From Actinacidiphila acidipaludis (GTDB lineage: Bacteria; Actinomycetota; Actinomycetes; Streptomycetales; Streptomycetaceae), in the NCBI RefSeq assembly GCF_019890725.1, contig NZ_JAINZZ010000007.1, positions 1 to 64,000 of the forward strand: DNA of 64,000 bases, read 5' to 3'. Both the position numbers and the translations under genes were made by a program. Below the pieces are notes generated by a model, which saw only the letters and a list, made by a program, of their open reading frames with translations, had not been told where the DNA came from and did not search any database. Positions 42,258 through 53,193 of this stretch are shown in pieces; position 1 is the first letter of the stretch; every line of letters begins with the position of its first letter.

Positions 42258-42283
42258 CCCCTCCTGCGTGAGGGGCTTTTTTG
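42258..42283 (+). terminator. Attenuator terminator in the leuS leader
   Basis: CCCCTC (42258-42263) pairs with GAGGGG (42270-42275), followed by CTTTTTTG, one of very few T-runs in the window. A weaker upstream stem (CTGAC at 42231, GTCAG at 42246) can form a competing or pausing hairpin next to the leader stop. Confidence 0.8.
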
Positions 42284-42358
42284 TTTCCGCCGCCGGCAGA
42301 GACGGGCAGCAGGCTCCACGGCCGCAGCCGTCAAGACTTCGATGGAGTACCGAGGACG

Positions 42359-45241
<2,883 letters not shown>

Positions 45242-45295
45242 GCGGGTCGGGCAACCGGCCCGGGGGACTTTCGCGGGTCGGGCGACCGGCCCGGG
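45242..45295 (+). repeat. 31-bp direct repeat after leuS
   Basis: GCGGGTCGGGCAACCGGCCC at 45242 recurs with one change (GCGGGTCGGGCGACCGGCCC) at 45273, 31 bp apart, directly after the leuS stop. Confidence 0.85.
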
Positions 45296-45328
45296 ACGTT
45301 CGCGGGCGGGTCCCCTAAGGGGCGCGCG

Positions 45329-45372
45329 GGGCAGGTTCGGGGATCCACCGGATCCCGGGACCTGCCCTTTCC
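45329..45372 (+). terminator. Terminator after leuS
   Basis: GGGCAGG pairs with CCTGCCC and, further in, GGGATCC with GGATCCC around ACC, giving a long interrupted stem followed by TTTCCC. Confidence 0.75.
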
Positions 45373-45444
45373 CGTTACGGTGGAGACGGGCCGGTACCAG
45401 GCCCCCGCGGCCATGCCGCGGCACCAGGCCGGGAGGAGTGACCG

Positions 45445-46041
45445 GTGGAGACCGCAGGCATCATCGCCCTCCTGTTCTTCCTGATCTTCGCGACCCTCGC
45501 GACCGTGGCGACGGTCCGCACCGTCCGCGCGGTCAAACGCCAGGTCGCCAGGAGCACCACGCAGGCCCGGCGGGTCGTCGAGGACAGCCGTATCCGGGCC
45601 CGCCGCTACACCATGACCGGCACCGCCGGCGAGCTGGCCAAGCTGCGCCTGCAACTGCGCACCTCCCTCGACAGCACGACCCGCGCCCTGGAGGAGGGCC
45701 GGGCGAGCGACGCGTCGCTGTCGGAGGCCGCGGCCCTGCTCAAGCGCCTGGACGAGCACGCCCGCATCCTCGACGGCGAACTGCGGATGCTGGAACGCGA
45801 ACCCGACCGCGACCGGGTGGCCGCGCGCCTCCCCGACCTCGCCGAGCGCACCCACCGCGTCGCGCACTCCGCGGACACCCTGCGCTGGGCGGCCCAGGAC
45901 CGCGCCCGCCACTTCGCCGACGACGAGCTCGCCGCGCTCGGCCGTGACATCGCCCTGGAAGCCGGGGCCCTGCGCCACTGGGAGGAGCCCGAGAGCAAGC
46001 CCGGGTGGGGACGCGCCCGGCTGGGCACGACCGGGGAGTGA
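45445..46041 (+). CDS. Membrane-anchored coiled-coil protein of unknown function
   Basis: 198 residues. One N-terminal membrane helix (IIALLFFLIFATLATVATV) is followed by a basic stretch and a long, mostly helical domain rich in Leu/Glu/Arg/Ala with heptad-like patterns (LAKLRLQLRTSLDSTTRALE, LLKRLDEHARILDGELRMLE). The end is Trp/Gly-containing and less ordered. GTG at 45445 has GGGAGGAG 6 nt upstream. No catalytic motif is seen. It stands between leuS and degV. Confidence 0.82.
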   Translation: METAGIIALLFFLIFATLATVATVRTVRAVKRQVARSTTQARRVVEDSRIRARRYTMTGTAGELAKLRLQLRTSLDSTTRALEEGRASDASLSEAAALLKRLDEHARILDGELRMLEREPDRDRVAARLPDLAERTHRVAHSADTLRWAAQDRARHFADDELAALGRDIALEAGALRHWEEPESKPGWGRARLGTTGE

Positions 46042-46085
46042 GCGGGACGGGGGCGGGTGACGGGCTGTGCGGGGGAGGGGCCGCG

Positions 46086-46241
46086 ATGCGTGGTGGCCGC
46101 GGGTTGTGCAGCGGAGTGCCCGCGGTGGGCGGCGGTCACGGGGCGTGCGGCGGAGTGCCGGTGATGCGTGGTGGCCGCGGGTCGTGCTGCGGAGTGCCCG
46201 CGGTGGGCGGCGGTCACGGGGCGTGCGGCGGAGTGCCCGCG
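46086..46241 (+). repeat. 78-bp tandem repeat upstream of degV
   Basis: A unit starting ATGCGTGGTGGCCGCGGG at 46086 is repeated from 46164 with few changes. A partial third copy of its end (GCGGAGTGCCCGCG) follows. The repeats fill most of the 281-bp gap between the coiled-coil protein gene and degV. The unit length is a multiple of three and a frame is open through it, but codon usage does not look coding. Confidence 0.88.
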
Positions 46242-46310
46242 ACAGGCGGTGGCCGGGGCCCGGCGGCGCCCGGTGGCGGAGCCAAACTGTCCTCCTGTGC
46301 GGCACCCCGG

Positions 46311-46316
46311 TAATCT
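46311..46316 (+). promoter_or_regulatory. -10 element of a probable leaderless degV promoter
   Basis: TAATCT ends 6 nt before ATG 46323; no Shine-Dalgarno is visible. Confidence 0.65.
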
Positions 46317-46322
46317 CCGCAC

Positions 46323-47168
46323 ATGCCCCCGCACGTCGCCATCGTCACGGACTCCACCGCCTACCTGGGCCAGGAGGCGCTGACGCGGCACGGCATCTCG
46401 GTGGTCCCGCTCACGGTGGTGATCGGCGACGAGGCCTTCGAGGAGGGCACCGAGATCTCCGCCCCGGCCGTCGCCCGGGCCCTGCAGCGGCGCCACCCCG
46501 TCACCACTTCGCGGCCCTCGCCCGCCGAGTTCGCCACGACCTACGAGGCCGTGGCCGCCACGGGCGCCGACGCCATCGTCTCGCTGCACCTGTCCGCCGA
46601 CGTCTCGGGGACCTACGACGCGGCGCGGGTCGCCGCGAAGGACGCGCCGGTGCCGGTGCGGGTGGTCGACACCGGCATGGTCGCGATGGCGCTGGGCTTC
46701 ACGGTGCTGGCCGCGGCCGAGGCGGCCGAGGCCGGTGCGACGCCGGACGAAGTGGTGGCCGCGGCTGAGAAGCGGGCCGCCGACACCTCCGCCTACTTCT
46801 ACGTCGACACCCTCGACTATCTGCGGCGCGGCGGCCGGATCGGTGCGGCACAGGCGCTGCTGGGTTCCGCGCTCGCCGTCAAACCCCTGCTGCGGCTGGC
46901 GGACGGCCGGATCGAGCTGCTGGAGAAGGTGCGGACGGCCTCCAAGGCGATCAGCCGGCTGGAGGAGATCGTCGTCGAGCGGGCCGGCAGCCGTCGGGTG
47001 GCGCTGGCCGTCCACCACCTCGCGGCGGGGGACCGGGCCGCGACGCTCGCGGACCGGCTGCGCGAGCGGGTGCCGGGCCTGGATGACCTGGTGGTCAGCG
47101 AGGTGGGCGCGGTGATCGGCGCGCACGCGGGGCCGGGGTTGCTGGGGGTTGTGGTCTCGCCGCGGTGA
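46323..47168 (+). CDS. DegV family fatty-acid-binding protein
   Basis: 281 residues. HVAIVTDSTAYLGQEALTRH near the start, TTSRPSPAEFATTYE and SLHLSADVSGTYDAA form the lipid-binding site typical of DegV (FakB) proteins. DTSAYFYVDTLDYLRRGGRIG is a second signature. FakB-type members present fatty acids to a FakA kinase; no fakA is in this window. Translation is probably leaderless. Confidence 0.94.
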   Translation: MPPHVAIVTDSTAYLGQEALTRHGISVVPLTVVIGDEAFEEGTEISAPAVARALQRRHPVTTSRPSPAEFATTYEAVAATGADAIVSLHLSADVSGTYDAARVAAKDAPVPVRVVDTGMVAMALGFTVLAAAEAAEAGATPDEVVAAAEKRAADTSAYFYVDTLDYLRRGGRIGAAQALLGSALAVKPLLRLADGRIELLEKVRTASKAISRLEEIVVERAGSRRVALAVHHLAAGDRAATLADRLRERVPGLDDLVVSEVGAVIGAHAGPGLLGVVVSPR

Positions 47169-47273
47169 CGGGGGGCCCGTGCGGGCGGCTGAGTGGGGGC
47201 CGGGCGGGCGGCGGGCGGGTCGCGATGAGGAGCGGGCCGGCCTGCGCGTGGGTCGCCCACACGAGTGGCGGAG

Positions 47274-47300
47274 TTTTCCACAAGTGGGGGTTCGTCCACA
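47274..47300. promoter_or_regulatory. Two DnaA-box-like elements upstream of comEA
   Basis: TTTTCCACA (47274-47282) and TCGTCCACA (47292-47300) each differ from DnaA-box variants (TTGTCCACA, TTATCCACA) by one or two bases. They are 18 bp apart in the same direction, inside a short AT-rich patch about 50-80 bp before comEA. Confidence 0.4.
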
Positions 47301-47351
47301 GAAAACGAGCAAGATCATCTTTGGGTGGCGGTTCGGTTCAGCATCAGGTGC

Positions 47352-48227
47352 ATGAACCGACAGAACGTCATCGACGCCCGTGACAAGACGATTTCAGGGC
47401 CGCCGGTACCTGATCCCGCCACGATGACGCGGGAGCGGGCGGCGGCGATGTTCGCCCGGCCGGGCGGGCGCAAGCCCGACCCGGTCGGCAGCTCCGGGGC
47501 TGCCCAACTTCGTCCGGATGGGCAGGACTTCGGGCTCGGCGGGCACGAGCCGCGGCTGGCCGAGCCGCTGCCGGGTGTGCCGGTCTTCGGGGAAGGGCCG
47601 GTCGGCCGGCTGCGTGCGTGGCTCTTCGTGCGGTGCGGGCTGGAGTTCAGAACGGTGCTGGCTCTGGCGGTGGTGCTGCTGGTGGCCCTCGGGCTGGCCG
47701 TCCAGCACTACTGGGCCGGGCGCCCGCATGCCGTGGGGGTCCCGCCTCCGGCCGCGGCGGCGGCCGCCCTTCCGCGGGTGCAGAGCGTCCGCCCGGCCGC
47801 CGCGCCGCCGAAGCTAACGGTCGATGTCGCCGGGAAGGTCGCCCGGCCGGGACTGCGGCAACTGCCCAAGGGGGCACGCGTGGCTGACGCGCTGGCCGCC
47901 GCGGGCGGCCCGCTGCCCGGTGCCGACACCACCGCTCTCAACCTGGCCCGGCCCCTGAGCGACGGCGAACAGATCCTGGTCGGGCTCCCCGCGCCACCCG
48001 CCGCGGCCTCCTCTCCGGGCGACGCGACCGCGACCGCCCCCCTCAGCCTCAACTCCGCCACCCCCGCGCAGCTCGACGCACTCCCGGGCGTGGGCCCGGT
48101 CCTCGCCCAGCACATCATCGACTTCCGCACCCAGCACGGCGGCTTCACCTCCCTCCAGCAGCTCCGCCAGATCCCCGGCATCGGCCCCCGCAAATTCACC
48201 ACCCTCCAGCCCCTGGTCCACCCATGA
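47352..48227 (+). CDS. comEA: ComEA-family DNA-binding protein
   Basis: 291 residues. A cytoplasmic N-terminus of about 95 residues, one membrane helix (FRTVLALAVVLLVALGLAV), a SLBB-like domain (LTVDVAGKVARPGLRQLPKG, VADALAAAGGPLPGAD) and a C-terminal helix-hairpin-helix pair (LNSATPAQLDALPGVGPVLA, LQQLRQIPGIGPRKF) are seen. It would bind DNA on the cell surface and hand it to ComEC. ATG at 47352 is used; it is close to its AGG site, so a later start cannot be excluded. The stop overlaps the comEC ATG (ATGA). Confidence 0.9.
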   Translation: MNRQNVIDARDKTISGPPVPDPATMTRERAAAMFARPGGRKPDPVGSSGAAQLRPDGQDFGLGGHEPRLAEPLPGVPVFGEGPVGRLRAWLFVRCGLEFRTVLALAVVLLVALGLAVQHYWAGRPHAVGVPPPAAAAAALPRVQSVRPAAAPPKLTVDVAGKVARPGLRQLPKGARVADALAAAGGPLPGADTTALNLARPLSDGEQILVGLPAPPAAASSPGDATATAPLSLNSATPAQLDALPGVGPVLAQHIIDFRTQHGGFTSLQQLRQIPGIGPRKFTTLQPLVHP

Positions 48228-51103
48228 ACCGCCCCAAGCCAGCCCGGGTGCGCGATGAGACGGCTGCGGGCGCGGGGACTGGCGCAGGCGGCCGTGGTGG
48301 CGGGTCGGTTCGTCCCCGGGCGGGAGAGCGCGGCCACGCGGTGGCAGCCAAGTCAGCCCGGGTGTTCGGGCAGGGCGCGGGCTATGCAGGGGCCGGGCCC
48401 GTCGGGGGCGCGGGGAACGGCGCGAGAGGCCACGGTGGCGGGTCGGTTCGTCCCCGGGTGGAAGGGGCAGGCGGGGGCGGGCGCGGCCACGCGGAGGCGG
48501 CCAAGTCAGCCCCGGTGTTCGGGCAGGGCGCGGGCCACGCGGTGGAGGTCGAGGCCATTGAAGGCGGGGGGCACGGCAACGACGGCGGGGCAGCCCGTCA
48601 CCGGGCGGAAGGGGCACCAGGGGACGGCGACGGGCATGGGGGCGGCGGTCACGGTGCGGGCCAGGGCGCCTCGCGGGGAGAGCGAGCGGCGGTTCACGCC
48701 GCGGCGGCTTCACCGTTGGGTGCGGCGGAGCCGCGGCAGGAAGGGCCGCCGGACCTGCGGATGGTGGGGCCGGCACTCGCGGCCTGGGGCGCCGCCGCCC
48801 TCGCCCCGGCGGCCGGCGTGGGGTGGACCCTGGCCGCCGTCATCGCCGCGCCGGCCGCCTGCGTGGGCCTCGGCCTGGCCCTCCGCGCACGCCACCGCAG
48901 GGCCCCCCTGGCGATGGCCGCCCTCGCCTGCGCCCTCTGCGCCACCGCCGCGATCGTCACCTCCGCCCTGTCCGCGGCCGACCGCCACCGCGGCCCGATC
49001 CCCGCCCTGGCCAAGGCCCGGGCCACCGCCGAGGTGACCGTGCGGGTGACGGGTGACCCCTTCGTGCCCAAGGCCGCCCTGGCGACCTCGGCCCGCGGCG
49101 CCCCGCCCTTCGTGGTCGTCCCGGCGGTCGCCGAGGAGGTCGCCGGCACCCGGATCCGCACACCGGTCGTGGTGATGGCCGGCGGCTCGGCCGGACCCTG
49201 GCTGCGGCTGATCCCGTCCACCCGGATCACCGTGACGGCTCGGCTCGCCCCGCCGGACGTGCTCCGCGCGCACGGGCCGCCGCGCATCGTCAGCGGGCCC
49301 AGCACGCCGCAGCGCGTCGCCGCCTCGCTGCGCGCCGGGCTGCGCGAGGCCGCCGCGCCGCTGCCCGGGGACGTCCGGGCCCTGCTGCCCGGGCTGGTGG
49401 TGGGGGACACCTCGGGGATCTCGCCGGAGCTGGCCGAGGCGTTCAAGGCCACGGACCTCGCGCATCTCACCGCCGTCTCGGGCGCCAACCTGACCATCGT
49501 GCTGTGCCTGCTGATCGGCCCGCCGGGTGTCGCGATCCGGGCCGAACGGCGTGGCGCGGCGGCCAGACTCGGGCTTCCGCTGCGCTGGACGGCCGGGGTG
49601 GGTGCCGCCCTCACGCTGGCCTTCGTGCTGGTGTGCCGGCCGAGCCCGAGCGTGCTGCGCGCGGCGGTCTGCGGGCTGATCACGTTGCTCGCCATCGGCA
49701 CCGGCCGCCGCCGTTCCCTGCTGCCCGCGCTGGCCACCGCGGTTCTGCTGCTCGTGCTCTACGACCCGGACCTCGCCCGGTCCTACGGCTTCGTCCTGTC
49801 CGTGCTGGCGACCGGTTCGCTGCTGACGCTGGCGCCGCGGTGGACGTCGGCACTGCGGACCCACGGAGTGCCGCCGCGTCCGGCCGCGGCCCTCGGCGCG
49901 GCCGGTGCCGCCCAGGCGGTGTGCGGGCCGGTACTGGTACTGCTCACCAGTCATGTGAGCCTGGTGGCCGTCCCCTGCAACCTGCTCGCCGAGCCGGCGG
50001 TGGGCGCCGCGACCGTCCTCGGGTTCGCCGCGCTCGCCATCCATCCGCTCGCGCCGTCCGCGGCCGTGGCGGTGGCCTGGCTCGCGGGGTGGCCGACCCG
50101 CTGGATCGTCGCGGTCGCCCGGTACGCCGCGGCGCTTCCGGGCGCGGAGATCGCCTGGCCCGAGGGGATGACGGGAGCGGCGCTGCTCGCGGTGGTCACG
50201 GTCGCCGCCGTCTACTGCGGCCGCCCGCTGCTGCGGCGCCCCTGGCTGTGCGCGGCGGGCGCACTCCTGCTGCTGGGTGCCCTGCTGCGCCCGGTTCCGC
50301 TGCCCGGGCAGGTCGCCGCGTGGCCGCCGGCCGACTGGCGGTTCGCGATGTGCGACGTGGGACAGGGCGACGCGCTGGCGCTGGCCGCGGGCCCGGGCAG
50401 CGCGGTCGTCGTCGACACCGGCCCCGACCCGGCACTGGCCGACCGGTGCCTGCGCGCGCTGCGGGTCACCACGATCCCGCTGCTGATCCTCACGCACTTC
50501 CACGCCGACCACGTCGACGGCCTGCCCGGGGTGCTGCGCGGGCGGCGGGTCGGCGCGATCGAGACGAGCATGCTGGACGCCCCCGCCGGGCAGGCCGCCC
50601 GGGTGCGCCGGGAGGCGGCCGCCGCGCATGTGCGGGAGGTCCGGGCGGAGGCGGGGGAGGAGCAGCGCCTCGGTCCGCTGGAGTGGCGGGTGCTGTGGCC
50701 GCCGCCCGTGGCCGCGGACCTGCCGGACGACAACCCGAACGACGCCAGCGTGGCCCTGCTGGTGCGCACCGCCGGACTGACGCTGCTGCTCATGGGCGAC
50801 CTGGAGCCGTCCGCGCAGGAGGAGCTGCTGACGGAGACGCCGGACCTGCCGCGGGTCGACGTGCTGAAGGTCGCGCACCACGGGTCGGCGTACCAGGATC
50901 CGGCGCTGTTCACCCGGGTGCGGCCGCGGCTGGCGCTGATCTCGGTCGGCGCGGGCAATCCCTACGGCCATCCGAGCGTCCGCACGGTCACCGTGCTGCG
51001 GGCCCTCGGCGCGGTGGTGCTGCGCACGGACACCGACGGGCCGGTGGCGGTGAGCGGTGACGGCCCGGCGGACCTGCGAGTCGTCACGGGAAGGGGTAGC
51101 TGA
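48224..51103 (+). CDS. comEC: ComEC/Rec2 competence-type DNA channel protein
   Basis: 959 residues. The first 175 are Gly/Arg/Ala-rich and repetitive and may not all be translated. Membrane helices begin near 180 (VGPALAAWGAAALAPAAGVG). The DUF4131 and Competence domains follow: LPGLVVGDTSGISPELAEAF, then LTAVSGANLTIVLCLL. A C-terminal metallo-beta-lactamase domain (about 705-955) has DVGQGDALAL, THFHADHVDGLPGVL and VAHHGSAYQD. It forms the channel and nuclease-like part of DNA uptake. The ATG overlaps comEA's stop. A start near 48760 would give a more normal N-terminus. Confidence 0.9.
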   Translation: MNRPKPARVRDETAAGAGTGAGGRGGGSVRPRAGERGHAVAAKSARVFGQGAGYAGAGPVGGAGNGARGHGGGSVRPRVEGAGGGGRGHAEAAKSAPVFGQGAGHAVEVEAIEGGGHGNDGGAARHRAEGAPGDGDGHGGGGHGAGQGASRGERAAVHAAAASPLGAAEPRQEGPPDLRMVGPALAAWGAAALAPAAGVGWTLAAVIAAPAACVGLGLALRARHRRAPLAMAALACALCATAAIVTSALSAADRHRGPIPALAKARATAEVTVRVTGDPFVPKAALATSARGAPPFVVVPAVAEEVAGTRIRTPVVVMAGGSAGPWLRLIPSTRITVTARLAPPDVLRAHGPPRIVSGPSTPQRVAASLRAGLREAAAPLPGDVRALLPGLVVGDTSGISPELAEAFKATDLAHLTAVSGANLTIVLCLLIGPPGVAIRAERRGAAARLGLPLRWTAGVGAALTLAFVLVCRPSPSVLRAAVCGLITLLAIGTGRRRSLLPALATAVLLLVLYDPDLARSYGFVLSVLATGSLLTLAPRWTSALRTHGVPPRPAAALGAAGAAQAVCGPVLVLLTSHVSLVAVPCNLLAEPAVGAATVLGFAALAIHPLAPSAAVAVAWLAGWPTRWIVAVARYAAALPGAEIAWPEGMTGAALLAVVTVAAVYCGRPLLRRPWLCAAGALLLLGALLRPVPLPGQVAAWPPADWRFAMCDVGQGDALALAAGPGSAVVVDTGPDPALADRCLRALRVTTIPLLILTHFHADHVDGLPGVLRGRRVGAIETSMLDAPAGQAARVRREAAAAHVREVRAEAGEEQRLGPLEWRVLWPPPVAADLPDDNPNDASVALLVRTAGLTLLLMGDLEPSAQEELLTETPDLPRVDVLKVAHHGSAYQDPALFTRVRPRLALISVGAGNPYGHPSVRTVTVLRALGAVVLRTDTDGPVAVSGDGPADLRVVTGRGS
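48291..48545 (+). repeat. Imperfect duplication in the 5' end of comEC
   Basis: GTGGCGGGTCGGTTCGTCCC recurs 138 bp downstream, and CGGCCACGCGG and GTGTTCGGGCAGGGCGCGGG recur about 150 bp downstream. The translated copies share GGGSVRPR, AAKSA and VFGQGAG words. Confidence 0.85.
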
Positions 51104-51115
51104 CAGCCTGAAGAT

Positions 51116-51169
51116 CAAGGCTTCTTTCTAAAGAAATGCTTGTAAGCACTTCTTTAGAAAGATACCTTG
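51116..51169. promoter_or_regulatory. 54-bp palindromic operator before the ArsR-like gene
   Basis: Left arm 51116-51135 and right arm 51150-51169 match in 18 of 20 positions (each contains TTCTAAAGAA or TTCTTTAGAA). The centre adds a TGCTT/AAGCA stem. The element is strikingly AT-rich against its surroundings and ends at the start codon. It is a strong candidate for autoregulation by the gene it precedes. Confidence 0.85.
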
Positions 51170-51790
51170 ATGAGCATGGCGGAGAAAAAGCAGAGCCGGT
51201 CCAAGGTCGAGCTCACCGATCCCCGGGCGCTGCGCGCCTACGCCCACCCCACCCGGATGACGCTGGCCGGGCTGCTGCGCCGCGAAGGCCCGCTCACCGC
51301 GACCCGCGCCGCCGAACTCACCGGCGAATCGGTCGCGAGCTGCTCGTACCACCTGCGGATCCTGGCCAAGTACGGGCTGGTGGAGGAGGACGACCCGGGC
51401 GGCCCGGGGCGCGAGAAGCCGTGGCGGGCCACCGCCGAGTACACGGGCTGGCCCGGCTACTCCGAGGACCCGGCCGTCGCCGAGGCCGCCAACGCGCTGA
51501 CGCTCGCCGTCGCCGAGAACCACTTCCACCGCATGACCCGCGCGCTGGAGGCGCGCCGGGAGCTGCCCCCGGAGTGGCAGGAGGCGGAGCGGTTCACCGA
51601 CGTCACGCTCTATCTCACCCCGCAGGAACTCACCGAGCTGGGGGAGCGGATCGACGCCCTGGTGGCCCGGTACGCCGACCGCGGGAGCGACCCGTCGCTG
51701 CGGCCGGAGGGGGCCCGCCGCGTGCCCTACCTGCAGATCGCGTACGTCGCCCCCGAACCCGAACCGCCCGCCCGGGAGGAGGAGCCGTGA
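51170..51790 (+). CDS. ArsR-like winged-helix transcriptional regulator
   Basis: 206 residues. Winged helix at about 18-90: DPRALRAYAHPTRMTLAGLL, LTATRAAELTGESVASCSYH and LRILAKYGLVEEDDPG, a DNA-recognition pattern like ArsR family repressors. No metal-binding CxC is present. The C-terminal half (about 90-206) has VTLYLTPQELTELGERIDAL, found in the HTH_20 group. ATG at 51170 is used; TTG 51167 and ATG 51176 are alternatives, and none has a strong Shine-Dalgarno. The TGA overlaps the MFS start (TGATG), so the pair is one unit. Confidence 0.9.
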   Translation: MSMAEKKQSRSKVELTDPRALRAYAHPTRMTLAGLLRREGPLTATRAAELTGESVASCSYHLRILAKYGLVEEDDPGGPGREKPWRATAEYTGWPGYSEDPAVAEAANALTLAVAENHFHRMTRALEARRELPPEWQEAERFTDVTLYLTPQELTELGERIDALVARYADRGSDPSLRPEGARRVPYLQIAYVAPEPEPPAREEEP

Positions 51791-53190
51791 TGAGCGCCGC
51801 CACCGCTGTACGGGGCCTCGGCCGCCGGGTTCCGGCGCTGCTGCACGACCGGCCGTTCCGCCGCTACTGGACCGGGCAGACCGTCTCGTTCCTGGGTGAC
51901 GAGATCACCTTCCTCGCCCTCCCGCTGGCCGCCGTGCTCGTCCTCCACGCCGACCCCGCCCAGATGGGCTGGCTGTCGATGGCCGGGCTGCTGCCCGCGC
52001 TGCTCTTCTCGATGGCGGCCGGAGCCTGGGCGGACCGCCGGGGGCGGCGGCGCGCGGTGATGATCGCCGCGGACCTCGGCCGGGCGGCGCTGATGGTCTC
52101 GGTCCCGGTCGCGTACGCGCTCGGCGTGCTCGGGCTGCCGCAGCTCTACGTGGTGGCCTTCGCGGTGGGCGTGCTGGCCGTGGTCTTCGACGTCTGCAAC
52201 GCCACGCTGTTCGTGTCGCTGGTGAAACCCGAGCAGTACGTCGAGGGGAACGCGCTGGGCAACGGCAGCAGGGCGTTCTCGTTCGTGGCCGGGCCGAGCG
52301 CCGGCGGGCTGCTCGTCCAGGTGCTCGCCGCGCCCCTGGCGCTGCTCGCCGACGCCGTGTCCTACCTGGTCTCGGCGGTCACCCTGAGCCGGATCGCGCC
52401 CGACGAGCCGCCCCCGGCCACCCCGGTCAAGGGCCACTTCTCCGCCGGGCTCCGCTTCATCTTCCGCAGCCCCGTGCTGCGGGCCCTGGTGACGTCCGCG
52501 GCCACGGTGAACTTCTTCAACTTCATCTTCCACACCCTGGTCGTCCTCTACGCCGTCGACCGGCTCGGGCTGAGCGCCGGCACGCTGGGCGTGGTGGTCG
52601 GCGCGGGAGCGGTCGGCGGTCTGGCGGGCGCCGTGCTGACCGGCCGGATCGTGCGCCGGGTCGGCATCGGGCCGACGATCGTCCTCGGCTGCGTCGGCTT
52701 CCCCGCGCCGCTGATGCTGGTGCCGCTGGCCGGCGGGCCCGAGCCCGCCGTGCTGGCGCTGCTGTTCACCTCGGAGTTCCTGTCCGGGATCGGCCTGATG
52801 CTGCTCGACATCGGCAGCGGCTCACTCCAGGCCGCGGTCATACCTGACGCGTTGCGGTCGCGGGTCTCGGGCGCGTTCCGCACGGTCAACTACGGCATGC
52901 GCCCGCTCGGCGCGCTGGTCGGCGGCCTGCTGGGCAGCACCCTCGGCGTGCGGCCGACGCTGTGGATCGCCACGGCGGGCGGCGTGCTCTGCGTGCTGTG
53001 GCTGCTCCCGTCCCCGGTGCCGGGGTTGCGCGAGCTGCCCGAGAAGGCCGTCCTGGCCGACGCCGGCCCGGACTCCGTCACCACCCCGGCCGCAGACTCC
53101 GCCGGGGCCGGGGCCGGGGCCGGGGCCGGGGCCGGGGCCGGGGCACCGCGGGCAGCCGAGGCGTCCCGGGCGGAGGCGACGCGGCGGTAG
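51790..53190 (+). CDS. MFS transporter (MFS_3 / macrolide-efflux-like)
   Basis: 466 residues with 12 predicted helices. The N-terminus FRRYWTGQTVSFLGDEITFL and AGAWADRRGRRRAVMIAADL are typical of the MFS_3 (MefA-like) group. NGSRAFSFVAGPSAGGLLVQ is also conserved. It probably exports a small molecule sensed by the coupled ArsR-like regulator. The C-terminal 35 residues contain an Ala-Gly dipeptide run encoded by a GGGGCC repeat. ATG at 51790 overlaps the preceding stop with GGAGGAGG about 8 nt upstream. Confidence 0.9.
   Translation: MSAATAVRGLGRRVPALLHDRPFRRYWTGQTVSFLGDEITFLALPLAAVLVLHADPAQMGWLSMAGLLPALLFSMAAGAWADRRGRRRAVMIAADLGRAALMVSVPVAYALGVLGLPQLYVVAFAVGVLAVVFDVCNATLFVSLVKPEQYVEGNALGNGSRAFSFVAGPSAGGLLVQVLAAPLALLADAVSYLVSAVTLSRIAPDEPPPATPVKGHFSAGLRFIFRSPVLRALVTSAATVNFFNFIFHTLVVLYAVDRLGLSAGTLGVVVGAGAVGGLAGAVLTGRIVRRVGIGPTIVLGCVGFPAPLMLVPLAGGPEPAVLALLFTSEFLSGIGLMLLDIGSGSLQAAVIPDALRSRVSGAFRTVNYGMRPLGALVGGLLGSTLGVRPTLWIATAGGVLCVLWLLPSPVPGLRELPEKAVLADAGPDSVTTPAADSAGAGAGAGAGAGAGAPRAAEASRAEATRR
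53104..53144 (+). repeat. GGGGCC hexanucleotide microsatellite
   Basis: Six perfect GGGGCC copies and a partial seventh encode an (Ala-Gly)n tail in the MFS transporter. Confidence 0.97.
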
Positions 53191-53193
53191 CCG

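Noticed and set aside
42190-42358. A T-box riboswitch upstream of leuS.
   Set aside because: No T-box sequence (TGGNACCGCG type) or specifier hairpin is visible; the leucine-rich leader peptide explains the terminator better.
46005-46313. A glycine-rich open frame through the 78-bp repeats (GGGHGACGGVP-type units).
   Set aside because: It has no ribosome-binding site, atypical codon third positions and simple repeat content; treated as non-coding repeat.
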